From UBA8752 sp964223495 (GTDB taxonomy: Bacteria; Bacteroidota; Bacteroidia; Flavobacteriales_D; Sanyastnellaceae), in the NCBI GenBank assembly GCA_964223495.1, contig CAXQGL010000060.1, forward strand, positions 62,001 through 126,000: a stretch of DNA of 64,000 bases, given 5' to 3'. Position 1 is the stretch's first letter; each line of letters opens with the position of its first letter. The translations under genes were made by a program, and so were the position numbers. Under the pieces are notes generated by a model. The model was given only the letters and a program-made list of their open reading frames with translations. It did not search any database and was not told the DNA's origin. Shown piece after piece: positions 34,649 to 42,050 of this stretch.

Positions 34649-35571
34649 ATTTCTTCCTGATCGGCGCTCCGAAATCGGGGACAAGCCTGATCCATGACCG
34701 GATGTCCCGACACCCCCAGGTGTATCTGAGCCCCCTCAAGGAGCCCAACCACTTCGCTTCGGATATCGACGCCGCCCAATTCTCCCCAGCATTCCGGGCC
34801 AATCATCCCGATGACCTCGAAACCTATTTCGCCCGAAGACCCCTGACCCGGAGGCAGGTCGGCTTCGTTACGGACCCCGGCCAGTATGCAGCCTTGTTTG
34901 CCGATTCCCTGCCGGAACACAAAGTGATCGGTGAATGCAGCACGTCCTATCTGTGGAGTGCAGAAGCGGCCGACGCCATCGGGGAGAAATACCCGGAGGC
35001 CCGCATCCTGGCGGTCCTGAGGAACCCGGTCGACCGGTTGTTCTCACACTGGTTGATGGCGCGGAAATACGGATTCACCCGTGCTCCGCTGTTGGAAGCA
35101 GTGCAGAAGGACCTTGCGCACGAAAGCCCTGGCTGGGGGAGAAGTGAGCTCTTCGTTGAGGCCGGTCGGTATGCGGTACAATTGGAGCGTTGGCTTCGGG
35201 TTTACCCTGCCGGTCAGGTGAAGGTGCTGCTTCACGAGGATCTCGGCAGCGAGGCTACCTGGAAGGGCCTGGCCGAGTGGTTGGGCCTGGACGGTGAAAT
35301 TCCCGAGTCCGGGACCGAAAGGGTCAATCCCGCAGGGCTTCCCCGCTGGGAGGGCGTCAACCGCTGGCTGACCTCTTCGGGCTTGAAGGGACGGATGGCG
35401 GAATGGATGCCGGCAAGTATGAAGGCATCCCTCCGGTCCAAATGGTATTCCTCGGAGGACATGCCGCGACTTCAACCCGATGAGCGGCGCATCCTGTTCA
35501 GACATTTCGAGCAGGATGTGGCTTTGCTCGAGCAGCTCCTCGGTAGGGACCTCGCACATTGGCGCCCCTGA
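34630..35571 (+). CDS. PAPS-dependent sulfotransferase
   Basis: 313 residues; the ATG at 34630 lies inside the flippase gene's end and gives the usual family start. The 5'-phosphosulfate loop is FFLIGAPKSGTSLIHDRM, and the 3'-phosphate motif is ILAVLRNPVDRLFSHW. The KEPNHFA segment near residue 40 is the typical heparan/GlcNAc sulfotransferase-like pattern. It would transfer sulfate from PAPS to a hydroxyl or amino group, most simply on the polysaccharide unit handled by the flippase (inference). No PAPS synthesis gene is in the window. A run of eight T follows its stop without an adjacent GC stem. Confidence 0.86.
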   Translation: MVEPQLNFFLIGAPKSGTSLIHDRMSRHPQVYLSPLKEPNHFASDIDAAQFSPAFRANHPDDLETYFARRPLTRRQVGFVTDPGQYAALFADSLPEHKVIGECSTSYLWSAEAADAIGEKYPEARILAVLRNPVDRLFSHWLMARKYGFTRAPLLEAVQKDLAHESPGWGRSELFVEAGRYAVQLERWLRVYPAGQVKVLLHEDLGSEATWKGLAEWLGLDGEIPESGTERVNPAGLPRWEGVNRWLTSSGLKGRMAEWMPASMKASLRSKWYSSEDMPRLQPDERRILFRHFEQDVALLEQLLGRDLAHWRP

Positions 35572-35613
35572 TTTTTTTTCGTAAACGTGTGCATTGCAGT
35601 CAGATGGGCACTG

Positions 35614-35795
35614 TATCATTGCCTACAGATTCCCACCCGGGATGACAAGTTTGTTCGACAGTTGGGTGAAGCCGGCCCTCCAACGCCGGTGGAAGCAGAT
35701 TCGGCTCTGAGCCAGGGGTGACGCTGCGGAATTGTGCTTCGGGATGAAGCGCGTCCGGCCGGCCCATCCCCTCTTTTCCCCAACATCCGAACCCT
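35614..35795 (+). promoter_or_regulatory. leader of the polyamine operon with several hairpins
   Basis: The 224-base gap before speA has no coding potential I can see. A box TATCATTG at 35614-35621 (one mismatch to TAnnTTTG) is the best promoter candidate. Downstream are three short hairpins: CCGGC/GCCGG (35672-35689), GGCT/AGCC (35703-35713) and GCTTC/GAAGC (35736-35750). This could be a regulatory leader, for instance polyamine-responsive. I do not recognise a known riboswitch. Confidence 0.35.
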
Positions 35796-37295
35796 ATGAA
35801 AACAAGGTACCTCGACCTGATCGAGCAGACTTTTGAATGGCCGCAGGACGAATTCGTCCTGGAGGAGGACCGCTTGCGCTTCCACGGCATCGACCTCTTG
35901 GAACTCATCGAGCGCTATGGCACGCCCCTGCGCTTCACTTATCTCCCCCGCATCGGCGAGAGCATACGCAAGGCGACCGGGTGGTTCCAATCTGCCATGG
36001 ACCGTCTGGACTACAAGGGCGCCTACCATTATTGCTATGTGACCAAAAGCTCCCATTTCCGCCACGTCACGGAAGAAGTGCTCCGCCATGGTGCCCACTT
36101 GGAGACGAGCAGCCCCTTCGACTTGGACATCGTACGCGCACTGGAGGCCAGTGGCCATCTGGGCCGCTCTGATACCGTCATCTGCAATGGTTTCAAGACT
36201 CCTGCCTATGTGCAACGCATAGCGGCACTCCGTGCGGATGGGTTCACCGGAATCCTCCCCGTGCTTGACAACGAGTTGGAGTTTGATATGCTGGAGAAGG
36301 CCGTGAAGGATCCCATCGAGGTGGGCCTTCGCATTGCTTCGGAGGAGGAGCCCAAATTCGAGTTCTACACCTCCCGGCTCGGCATGGGTTACCGCCGCAT
36401 TCTCCCGTTCTATCGTGAGCACCTCGCCGGCCATCCGCAGTTGCGGTTGCGCATGCTGCATTTTTTCGTCAATACGGGAATTCGGGACACGGCCTACTAC
36501 TGGAATGAGCTCCGCAAGGCCCTCGATGTCTACTGCACGCTCAAGAAGGAATGTCCTGAATTGACGGCCCTGAATATCGGCGGCGGCCTGCCCATCAAGA
36601 ATTCCCTGGGCTTCGAGTACGATTACGAATACATGATCGAGGCCATCCTCGAGCAGATCATGAAGCATTGCGGAGAGCGAGGCGTGGCGGTGCCGGACAT
36701 TTTCACGGAATTCGGCTCATTCACCGTTGGGGAGGCCGGGGGCACCTTGTTCAAGGTGTTGTTCCAGAAACGCCAGAACGACAGGGAGCGTTGGAACCTC
36801 ATCGACTCCAGCTTCATGACGACCCTGCCCGATACATGGGCCATCAACAAGCGGTTCATGATGTTGCCCGTCAACCGTTGGAATGACGACTACGAGCGGG
36901 TCTTCCTCGGTGGATTGACCTGCGACAGCGACGACTACTACAACTCGGAACAACACCTCAATGCCATCTATCTGCCGAAGTTCGAACAGCATGATCCGCT
37001 GTATCTCGCTTTCTTCAACACGGCGGCCTATCAGGACAACATTGGCGGCCATGGGGGGGTGCACCATTGCTTGATTCCGGGACCAAAGCACGTCCTCCTC
37101 GACCGGGATGAACAGGGTCGATTGCGCGCCCGGGTGTTCTGTGAGGAGCAGAAGGCGGCAGACGTCCTGCAATTGCTCGGATATGGTGAGGAGGTGAGCG
37201 AGGCCACCCGGATGGAGGACGAGGCGACACAGAAGGCAAAGCGGGCAGAGGCGCGTCGCAAGGCATTCCGCACCGCACAATCCGTCAGACAATGA
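35796..37295 (+). CDS. speA: biosynthetic-type arginine decarboxylase (PLP, fold III)
   Basis: 499 residues. The fold III (alanine-racemase-like) decarboxylase is shown by the PLP Lys84 in YHYCYVTKSSHF, the glycine-rich phosphate region LNIGGGLPIKNSLGF, and the C-terminal FLGGLTCDSDDYYN with the catalytic-type CDSxD motif. This Bacteroidota family is shorter than E. coli SpeA and is annotated as arginine decarboxylase, making agmatine. The next gene, a clear agmatinase, supports arginine rather than ornithine or diaminopimelate as substrate. Its stop overlaps the speB start as ATGA. The last ~40 residues are charged and probably helical. Confidence 0.88.
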   Translation: MKTRYLDLIEQTFEWPQDEFVLEEDRLRFHGIDLLELIERYGTPLRFTYLPRIGESIRKATGWFQSAMDRLDYKGAYHYCYVTKSSHFRHVTEEVLRHGAHLETSSPFDLDIVRALEASGHLGRSDTVICNGFKTPAYVQRIAALRADGFTGILPVLDNELEFDMLEKAVKDPIEVGLRIASEEEPKFEFYTSRLGMGYRRILPFYREHLAGHPQLRLRMLHFFVNTGIRDTAYYWNELRKALDVYCTLKKECPELTALNIGGGLPIKNSLGFEYDYEYMIEAILEQIMKHCGERGVAVPDIFTEFGSFTVGEAGGTLFKVLFQKRQNDRERWNLIDSSFMTTLPDTWAINKRFMMLPVNRWNDDYERVFLGGLTCDSDDYYNSEQHLNAIYLPKFEQHDPLYLAFFNTAAYQDNIGGHGGVHHCLIPGPKHVLLDRDEQGRLRARVFCEEQKAADVLQLLGYGEEVSEATRMEDEATQKAKRAEARRKAFRTAQSVRQ

Positions 37296-38206
37296 GCGTC
37301 CATTTGAACCCTGTACGGGATTACGCCGGTGAGCCCATGTCCGATGCCTCACGACCACCGAGGGCAGCCATCCTGCCCGTGCCGTACGACGGAACGAGCA
37401 CGTGGGGCAAGGGTGCCGACAAGGGACCGGAAGCCCTGTTCGAGGCCTTGGAGAACATGGAGCTCTATGACATTGAAACGGGTTCGGAGGTGCACCGCGA
37501 GGGGGTTGCCATCCTGGGGGGAGTTCCCATGCAATCCGATGGAAGGCCCGTGAACCCGGAAGAGGTGCATGATGCCGTGCACTCCCGGGTGCGGTCATTG
37601 CTCGAATCAGGGGTGCTTCCCGTCCTGGTCGGTGGAGAGCACAGTGTGAGCATGGGGGCCATCCGCGCTTGTTCGGAGGCCAATCCGGGGATTTCCGTGC
37701 TCCAGATTGACGCGCACAGTGATCTGCGCCCTGAATTCCATGGCTCGCCTTACAATCACGCTTGCGCGCTGCACTGGGCGTCCCGCAACACAAGGTTGGT
37801 TCAGGTGGGCATCCGAAGCACGGAAGCTGAGGAGCGGCGATTCGAACAGGAGGGCAACGTGTTCCATGCGGATCATTGTCACCGTACCGAGGATGACGTT
37901 TGGATTGCTGAAGTGGTGGATCGGTTGGGGCCTGCGGGTTCTCCCCTGTACATCACGGTCGACCTCGATGCTTTCGACCCCGCTGTTCTTCCCGAGACGG
38001 GCACGCCTGAACCAGGAGGGCTCGATTGGTATCAGGTAACCGGGTTGATTCGCCGCGCATCACTTCGGCACCGCGTGGTGGGCTTCGATGTGGTGGAGCT
38101 CGCCCCCCGTCAGGACCGGAGCCCAAGCGCTTTTACGGCGGCCAAGTTGCTGCACAAGATGTTGACTTACACCCTCAAACCCGCACCTATTGGCACAACG
38201 GATTGA
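37292..38206 (+). CDS. speB: agmatinase (ureohydrolase)
   Basis: 304 residues. Arginase-fold metal motifs are complete: GGEHSVSMG, LQIDAHSDLRPE, YNHACALHW and ITVDLDAFDPAVLPETGTPEPGG. An early PYDGTSTWGKGADKGP matches agmatinases. It hydrolyses agmatine to putrescine and urea. The ATG at 37292 overlaps the speA stop; an ATG at 37337 is a less likely start. The DHS-like gene begins one base after its stop, so the operon would be arginine to agmatine to putrescine and onward. Confidence 0.92.
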   Translation: MSVHLNPVRDYAGEPMSDASRPPRAAILPVPYDGTSTWGKGADKGPEALFEALENMELYDIETGSEVHREGVAILGGVPMQSDGRPVNPEEVHDAVHSRVRSLLESGVLPVLVGGEHSVSMGAIRACSEANPGISVLQIDAHSDLRPEFHGSPYNHACALHWASRNTRLVQVGIRSTEAEERRFEQEGNVFHADHCHRTEDDVWIAEVVDRLGPAGSPLYITVDLDAFDPAVLPETGTPEPGGLDWYQVTGLIRRASLRHRVVGFDVVELAPRQDRSPSAFTAAKLLHKMLTYTLKPAPIGTTD

Positions 38207-38207
38207 C

Positions 38208-39197
38208 ATGGAACAGGATACGACCCCTTTCATCCGAAATTTCGCTGACCGCCACTACCGCCACTTCAACGCGGCAGTGATTGGTGACGCTGCGCGCGCC
38301 TACGAGGCATGCCTGCATCGCGGTGGACGCATGATGATCACCCTTGCGGGTGCGATGAGCACGGCGGAGCTCGGCCGCAGCCTCGCGGAGATGATCCGCC
38401 GCGACAAGGTGCACATCATCAGTTGCACGGGGGCCAACCTCGAAGAGGACATCATGAACCTCGTGGCGCACGACCATTACGAACGCGTACCCCATTACCG
38501 AGACCTGTCTCCGGATGAGGAGCAGGCCCTGCTCGATCGTGGCCTGAACCGGGTGACCGACACCTGCATCCCCGAGGACGAGGCCTTCCGCAAGCTGGAA
38601 GGGGTGATGGTGGAACTGTGGAAGGAGGCCGAGCTGGCCGGCAAGCGCAAGTTTCCTCACGAGGTCTTCTACGACGCCCTGCTCTCGGGCCGGCTGGACG
38701 ACGCCTTCCAGATCGACCCGGCGGACAGCTGGATGCACGCCGCGGCCGAAAAGGGGCTGCCCATCGTCTGTCCGGGATGGGAGGACAGTACCCTCGGCAA
38801 CATTTTCGCGGCCCATTGCATCGAAGGCGATGTGCAGCCATTGACCGTCAAGGGCGGCATTGAATACATGATGTCGCTCGCGGAATGGTATACGCAGACC
38901 ACGGAGGAGACCGGCGAAGGCGTCGGTTTCTTCCAGATCGGAGGTGGCATCGCAGGCGACTTCCCCATCTGCGTGGTGCCCATGCTGCACCAGGACCTGG
39001 GTCGGACGGGCGTTCCCCTCTGGTCTTACTTCTGCCAGATTTCAGACAGCACGACCAGCTATGGCAGCTACTCCGGCGCTGTGCCCAACGAAAAAATCAC
39101 CTGGGGTAAGCTCGGTGTGGATACGCCGCGGTTCGTCATCGAATCCGATGCGACCATCGTGGCGCCCCTCTTTTTCGGCTGGCTTCTGGACTGGTAA
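38208..39197 (+). CDS. deoxyhypusine synthase-like NAD-dependent enzyme, probable homospermidine synthase
   Basis: 329 residues. DHS-family fold: MITLAGAMSTAELGRSLAEM at the NAD site, HIISCTGANLEEDIMN, FQIGGGIAGDF and the active-site block NEKITWGKLG with Lys301 where DHS forms its enzyme-butylamine intermediate. True DHS modifies eIF5A, which bacteria lack; bacterial relatives are known to make homospermidine from two putrescines. Adjacency to speA-speB, which make putrescine, supports that role here (inference). An annotation as plain deoxyhypusine synthase would mislead. Stop TAA, start ATG at 38208, one base after the speB stop. Confidence 0.82.
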   Translation: MEQDTTPFIRNFADRHYRHFNAAVIGDAARAYEACLHRGGRMMITLAGAMSTAELGRSLAEMIRRDKVHIISCTGANLEEDIMNLVAHDHYERVPHYRDLSPDEEQALLDRGLNRVTDTCIPEDEAFRKLEGVMVELWKEAELAGKRKFPHEVFYDALLSGRLDDAFQIDPADSWMHAAAEKGLPIVCPGWEDSTLGNIFAAHCIEGDVQPLTVKGGIEYMMSLAEWYTQTTEETGEGVGFFQIGGGIAGDFPICVVPMLHQDLGRTGVPLWSYFCQISDSTTSYGSYSGAVPNEKITWGKLGVDTPRFVIESDATIVAPLFFGWLLDW

Positions 39198-39209
39198 TCC
39201 CCATTGACC

Positions 39210-39482
39210 ATGAAACGCATCATCAAGAATTACGCGAACGTCGACGAGCGGCACCTCGGCCTCATTGCCGAAGCTTTTCCCGAGGGTTTCAGTGACGAGG
39301 ACCTCCAGCTGATGAACCTGGCAGATGGCCGGACGATGAGCTGCCTCGAGGTCCGCACGGCGGATTGCATCTATCTCTTCCGCATCGACCGGGCAATGCT
39401 CGAAGTGCTCGAGGAGAACATGGACGACAACTTCGACCTCGGTGACATTGACGAGGATGCATTGGAGGCGAGCGGCGACTGA
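39210..39482 (+). CDS. small conserved acidic protein of unknown function
   Basis: 90 residues, no signal peptide or membrane segment. It starts MKRIIKNYANVDERHLGLIAE; the middle has a GFSDEDLQLMNLADGRTMSCLEV strand-helix pattern, and the last 20 residues are very acidic (DDNFDLGDIDEDALEASGD). It follows the DHS-like gene by 12 bases and is probably in the polyamine operon. From memory comparable short proteins sit next to this DHS family in other Bacteroidota, but no function is known. Possible roles are a regulator or a polyamine-binding acidic protein (speculative). Confidence 0.65.
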   Translation: MKRIIKNYANVDERHLGLIAEAFPEGFSDEDLQLMNLADGRTMSCLEVRTADCIYLFRIDRAMLEVLEENMDDNFDLGDIDEDALEASGD

Positions 39483-39495
39483 CGCTTGTGCATTG

Positions 39496-39503
39496 TATAT
39501 TCG
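39496..39503 (+). promoter_or_regulatory. -7 promoter box for tRNA-Val(GAC)
   Basis: TATATTCG, 18 bases upstream of the tRNA. Confidence 0.45.
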
Positions 39504-39521
39504 CCGTCCGAATTCAGCAGA

Positions 39522-39596
39522 GGGTCATTAGCTCAGCTGGTTCAGAGCGCTGCCTTGACAGGGCAGAGGTCACTGGTTCGAGTCCAGTATGACCCA
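39522..39596 (+). tRNA. tRNA-Val (GAC)
   Basis: 75 bases. Acceptor GGGTCAT/ATGACCC, anticodon arm CTGCC-TTGACAG-GGCAG (GAC), T arm CTGGTTCGAGTCCAG. No encoded CCA. Its D and T arms are nearly identical to tRNA-Val(CAC) at 33029, so the two probably share an origin. Confidence 0.93.
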
Positions 39597-39601
39597 CAAG
39601 G

Positions 39602-39629
39602 AACCCGGCTTCGCGCCGGGTTTTCTTTT
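39602..39629 (+). terminator. intrinsic terminator after tRNA-Val(GAC)
   Basis: Eight-base stem AACCCGGC/GCCGGGTT with a five-base TTCGC loop, followed by TTCTTTTG. It separates the polyamine operon and tRNA from feoA. Confidence 0.8.
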
Positions 39630-39664
39630 GATGTACGGCCCCATACCGGGCGCCATTGGCAAAA

Positions 39665-39680
39665 TCCCCCGTTCGGGGGA
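39665..39680 (-). terminator. weak hairpin, possibly a minus-strand terminator past feoB
   Basis: Six-base stem TCCCCC/GGGGGA with a GTTC loop. On the minus strand it is followed by TTTT. It would end a feoB transcript only after it has run through all of feoA in antisense. It lies 36 bases before the feoA ATG, so a role in feoA's leader is the alternative. Confidence 0.3.
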
Positions 39681-39715
39681 GGCGTTCATTGGAAGGGTTG
39701 GGTGAGCTTTGCAGT

Positions 39716-39949
39716 ATGGATCTCAAGCGACTCAGCGACCTCGAAGCCAGTGAAGGGGGTACCCTCACCCGCATCGACGCCCCGGAGGGCATGCTGGCGC
39801 TCATGGAGATGGGTTGCATTGTGGGAGAGGACATCGAGGTCCGGCACATTGCCCCATTGGGTGATCCGCTGGCCGTATCCGCAGGAGGACATGTGGTGAC
39901 CTTGCGCAGGGAGCAGGCGGACCTCATGTGGGTCAAGCCCTTCAGCTGA
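39716..39949 (+). CDS. feoA: FeoA ferrous iron transport accessory protein
   Basis: 77 residues of SH3-like fold. It starts MDLKRLSDLEASEGGTL and has MLALMEMGCIVGEDIEVRHIAPLGDPLAVSA, the Leu-Gly/Met-Gly turn and DPLAVS-like core of FeoA, ending VTLRREQADLMWV. FeoA aids FeoB by an unclear mechanism. It is on the plus strand while feoB is on the minus strand, and their 3' ends overlap by 8 bases (39942-39949). No clear promoter box is seen before it. Confidence 0.85.
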   Translation: MDLKRLSDLEASEGGTLTRIDAPEGMLALMEMGCIVGEDIEVRHIAPLGDPLAVSAGGHVVTLRREQADLMWVKPFS

Positions 39950-42050
39950 GCGAGGCATAGGTCAACCAGGCCGCGAGATAGGCGAGGACCGTCATGCCGA
40001 TGGCTTGCCATGCCGCAAATTTCCAGCCTCCCAATTCCTGTCGGACGATGGCGATGGTGGACACACACTGCATCGCGAGCATGTAGAAAACAATGAGGGA
40101 CATGGCCGTTGCGGCACCGAGGACGGGCTGGCCGGTCTTCGGGTTCCGCTCCTTGCCGAGCCTTTCCTTGAGATTCCGGATGCCCTCATCGCTGTCCGGC
40201 GAGGCGTAGAGGGTGGCCATGGTACCCACGAACACTTCACGCGCTGCGAAGGAGGCGATCAGGGCCACCCCCATGCGGCCATCATAGCCCAGAGGCGCAA
40301 TCGCCGGCTCGATGAAAGCCCCCATCCGTCCGGACCAAGAGGCGTCCATGCGTGCAGCCTGCCATGTGCGTTCAATGGCCGCATGGTCCGGGCTGTTCGA
40401 CTCCATCTGTGCCACCCTCGCGGCATATTGGGCATCCACGGATTCGAATCCGTCCGGCGCCGTGTTGGACAACACCCAGAGGATCAGGGAGACGATGACG
40501 ATGACCTTGCCGGCCCCTTCGACAAAGGCGCGCGCCTGGAGCCAGACCTGTTCCAGGGTGCGTTTCAACGACGGTACCCGGTAAGGAGGCCATTCCTGCA
40601 GAAAATGGGTCGGGGCAGCTTTCGGGAGGCCCTTGTGCAGGATGAAGGCAAGGAGCAATCCCGCGAACAGGCCAGCTGCATATATGCCGAAGAGGAAGAG
40701 GCCCTGCAGGTTGAGCAGTCCGCCGGGCCCCCACGGTTGGGAGGGCACCACGAAACCGATGAGGAAGAGGTACACCGGCAGCCGTGCCGAGCAGGTCATC
40801 CACGGCGTGACAAGAATGGTCAGGAGCCGCTCGCGTTTGCCCGGAATGGTGCGTGCACCGAGGATCGCGGGAATGGCACAAGCGAACCCTCCAAGCAGCG
40901 GAATCGCGGAACGCCCATCCAAGCCAAGTGCCCTCAGCCAGCGGTCGTTCATGAAGGCCACCCGGGTCATGTAGCCGCTTTCCTCCAGTGCCGCGATGGC
41001 ACCAAACAGAATGGCAATCTGAGGGACGAAGATGACCACCCCACCCAAACCCGCGAGCAGGCCATCCACGATGAGGTCAGTCCACCAGCCTTCCGGCATC
41101 ACGGATCGGCAAGTCTCCATGAGCCACCCCATGCCTTCGTCAATGCGGTCCATCGGCCAGTTGGCCCACGCATAGACTGCTTGGAAAATCAGGAAGAAGA
41201 CAGCCATCAGAATCAGGGGGCCGATGAACCTGTGCGTGAGGATTCTGTCTATGCGCGCACTGATGCTGTGGCTGGTTGGTGGATTCTGTCCCAATGCTGC
41301 CGTGGCGATTTCACGAACCTGTCGACTGCGGTGTGCGGCTTCGCCCAGTTGAAGTTCAGCAGCACCGCAACCCGTGGCATTCCGGACATCGTCCAAAGCT
41401 TGTTTTCCTTCCGGGCCCAGCCATGAAGGGATGTCGTCGGCAGTCACGAGCAGTTCGAGTCCTGCTACGTTGAGATGTGGAAGACAGGCTCCCAATGGCG
41501 CAAGGTCCACGCGGGAACGCCATCCTGTGGCCTGTTGGCTGAGCGGTTCCCGCTGAACGGGCAATGATCCACTGAAGAGGACTTCCTTCAGGGCTTCGGT
41601 GCCCCGTCCGTTGAGGGCGTGAATGGCGAGAACAGGGCAATCGAGTCTTGCGGAAAGCGCATCCCGCGACCAGCTGGTCGGGGCAGTTTCGTTCACCACC
41701 ACGATGGTGGGCAACCCCAGATCCAGGACCTGAAGGGTGAGGTACAGGTTGCGCTTGAGGTTGGCAGCGTCGAGGACCAGGATGATGCCATCCGGTCTGT
41801 GTTCGTGATCCGGATTGAAGAGGGCATCGCGGGTGACCGCTTCATCGAGTGCCTTTGGATGAAGGCTGTATGCACCCGGCAGATCGATGAGCTCCACCAT
41901 TCCAGCGGAGGCATTGCCTCCCCGCATCGGGGCCACCACCGGATCGACGGTCACACCAGGGAGGTTGGCCACCTTCGCGTTGGAACCCGTGAGCAGGTTG
42001 AACAGCGACGTCTTGCCACAGTTGGGATTGCCGACCAGTGCGTACTTCAT
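39942..42050 (-). CDS. feoB: FeoB ferrous iron transporter with degenerate G4 motif
   Basis: 702 residues from the ATG at 42050, overlapping the EnvC-like gene's stop as ATGA. The N-terminal G domain has G1 GNPNCGKT at 7-14, the G2 Thr in LPGVTVDP and G3 DLPG at 56-59. G4 reads NETA (120-123) where NxxD is expected, so the guanine-contacting Asp is missing. A helical GDI-like region follows, then the membrane core with Gate motifs (EESGYMTRVAFMNDRW, LGGFACAIPAILGARTI) and about 8-10 segments. FeoB imports Fe(II) across the inner membrane. The nucleotide preference may be relaxed or altered. Confidence 0.93.
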   Translation of the reverse strand: MKYALVGNPNCGKTSLFNLLTGSNAKVANLPGVTVDPVVAPMRGGNASAGMVELIDLPGAYSLHPKALDEAVTRDALFNPDHEHRPDGIILVLDAANLKRNLYLTLQVLDLGLPTIVVVNETAPTSWSRDALSARLDCPVLAIHALNGRGTEALKEVLFSGSLPVQREPLSQQATGWRSRVDLAPLGACLPHLNVAGLELLVTADDIPSWLGPEGKQALDDVRNATGCGAAELQLGEAAHRSRQVREIATAALGQNPPTSHSISARIDRILTHRFIGPLILMAVFFLIFQAVYAWANWPMDRIDEGMGWLMETCRSVMPEGWWTDLIVDGLLAGLGGVVIFVPQIAILFGAIAALEESGYMTRVAFMNDRWLRALGLDGRSAIPLLGGFACAIPAILGARTIPGKRERLLTILVTPWMTCSARLPVYLFLIGFVVPSQPWGPGGLLNLQGLFLFGIYAAGLFAGLLLAFILHKGLPKAAPTHFLQEWPPYRVPSLKRTLEQVWLQARAFVEGAGKVIVIVSLILWVLSNTAPDGFESVDAQYAARVAQMESNSPDHAAIERTWQAARMDASWSGRMGAFIEPAIAPLGYDGRMGVALIASFAAREVFVGTMATLYASPDSDEGIRNLKERLGKERNPKTGQPVLGAATAMSLIVFYMLAMQCVSTIAIVRQELGGWKFAAWQAIGMTVLAYLAAWLTYASLS

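Noticed and set aside
35572..35579. Run of eight T after the sulfotransferase gene as an intrinsic terminator
   Set aside because: No GC-rich inverted repeat directly precedes it.
38208..39197. True deoxyhypusine synthase
   Set aside because: Bacteria have no eIF5A substrate; the operon context points to polyamine synthesis instead.
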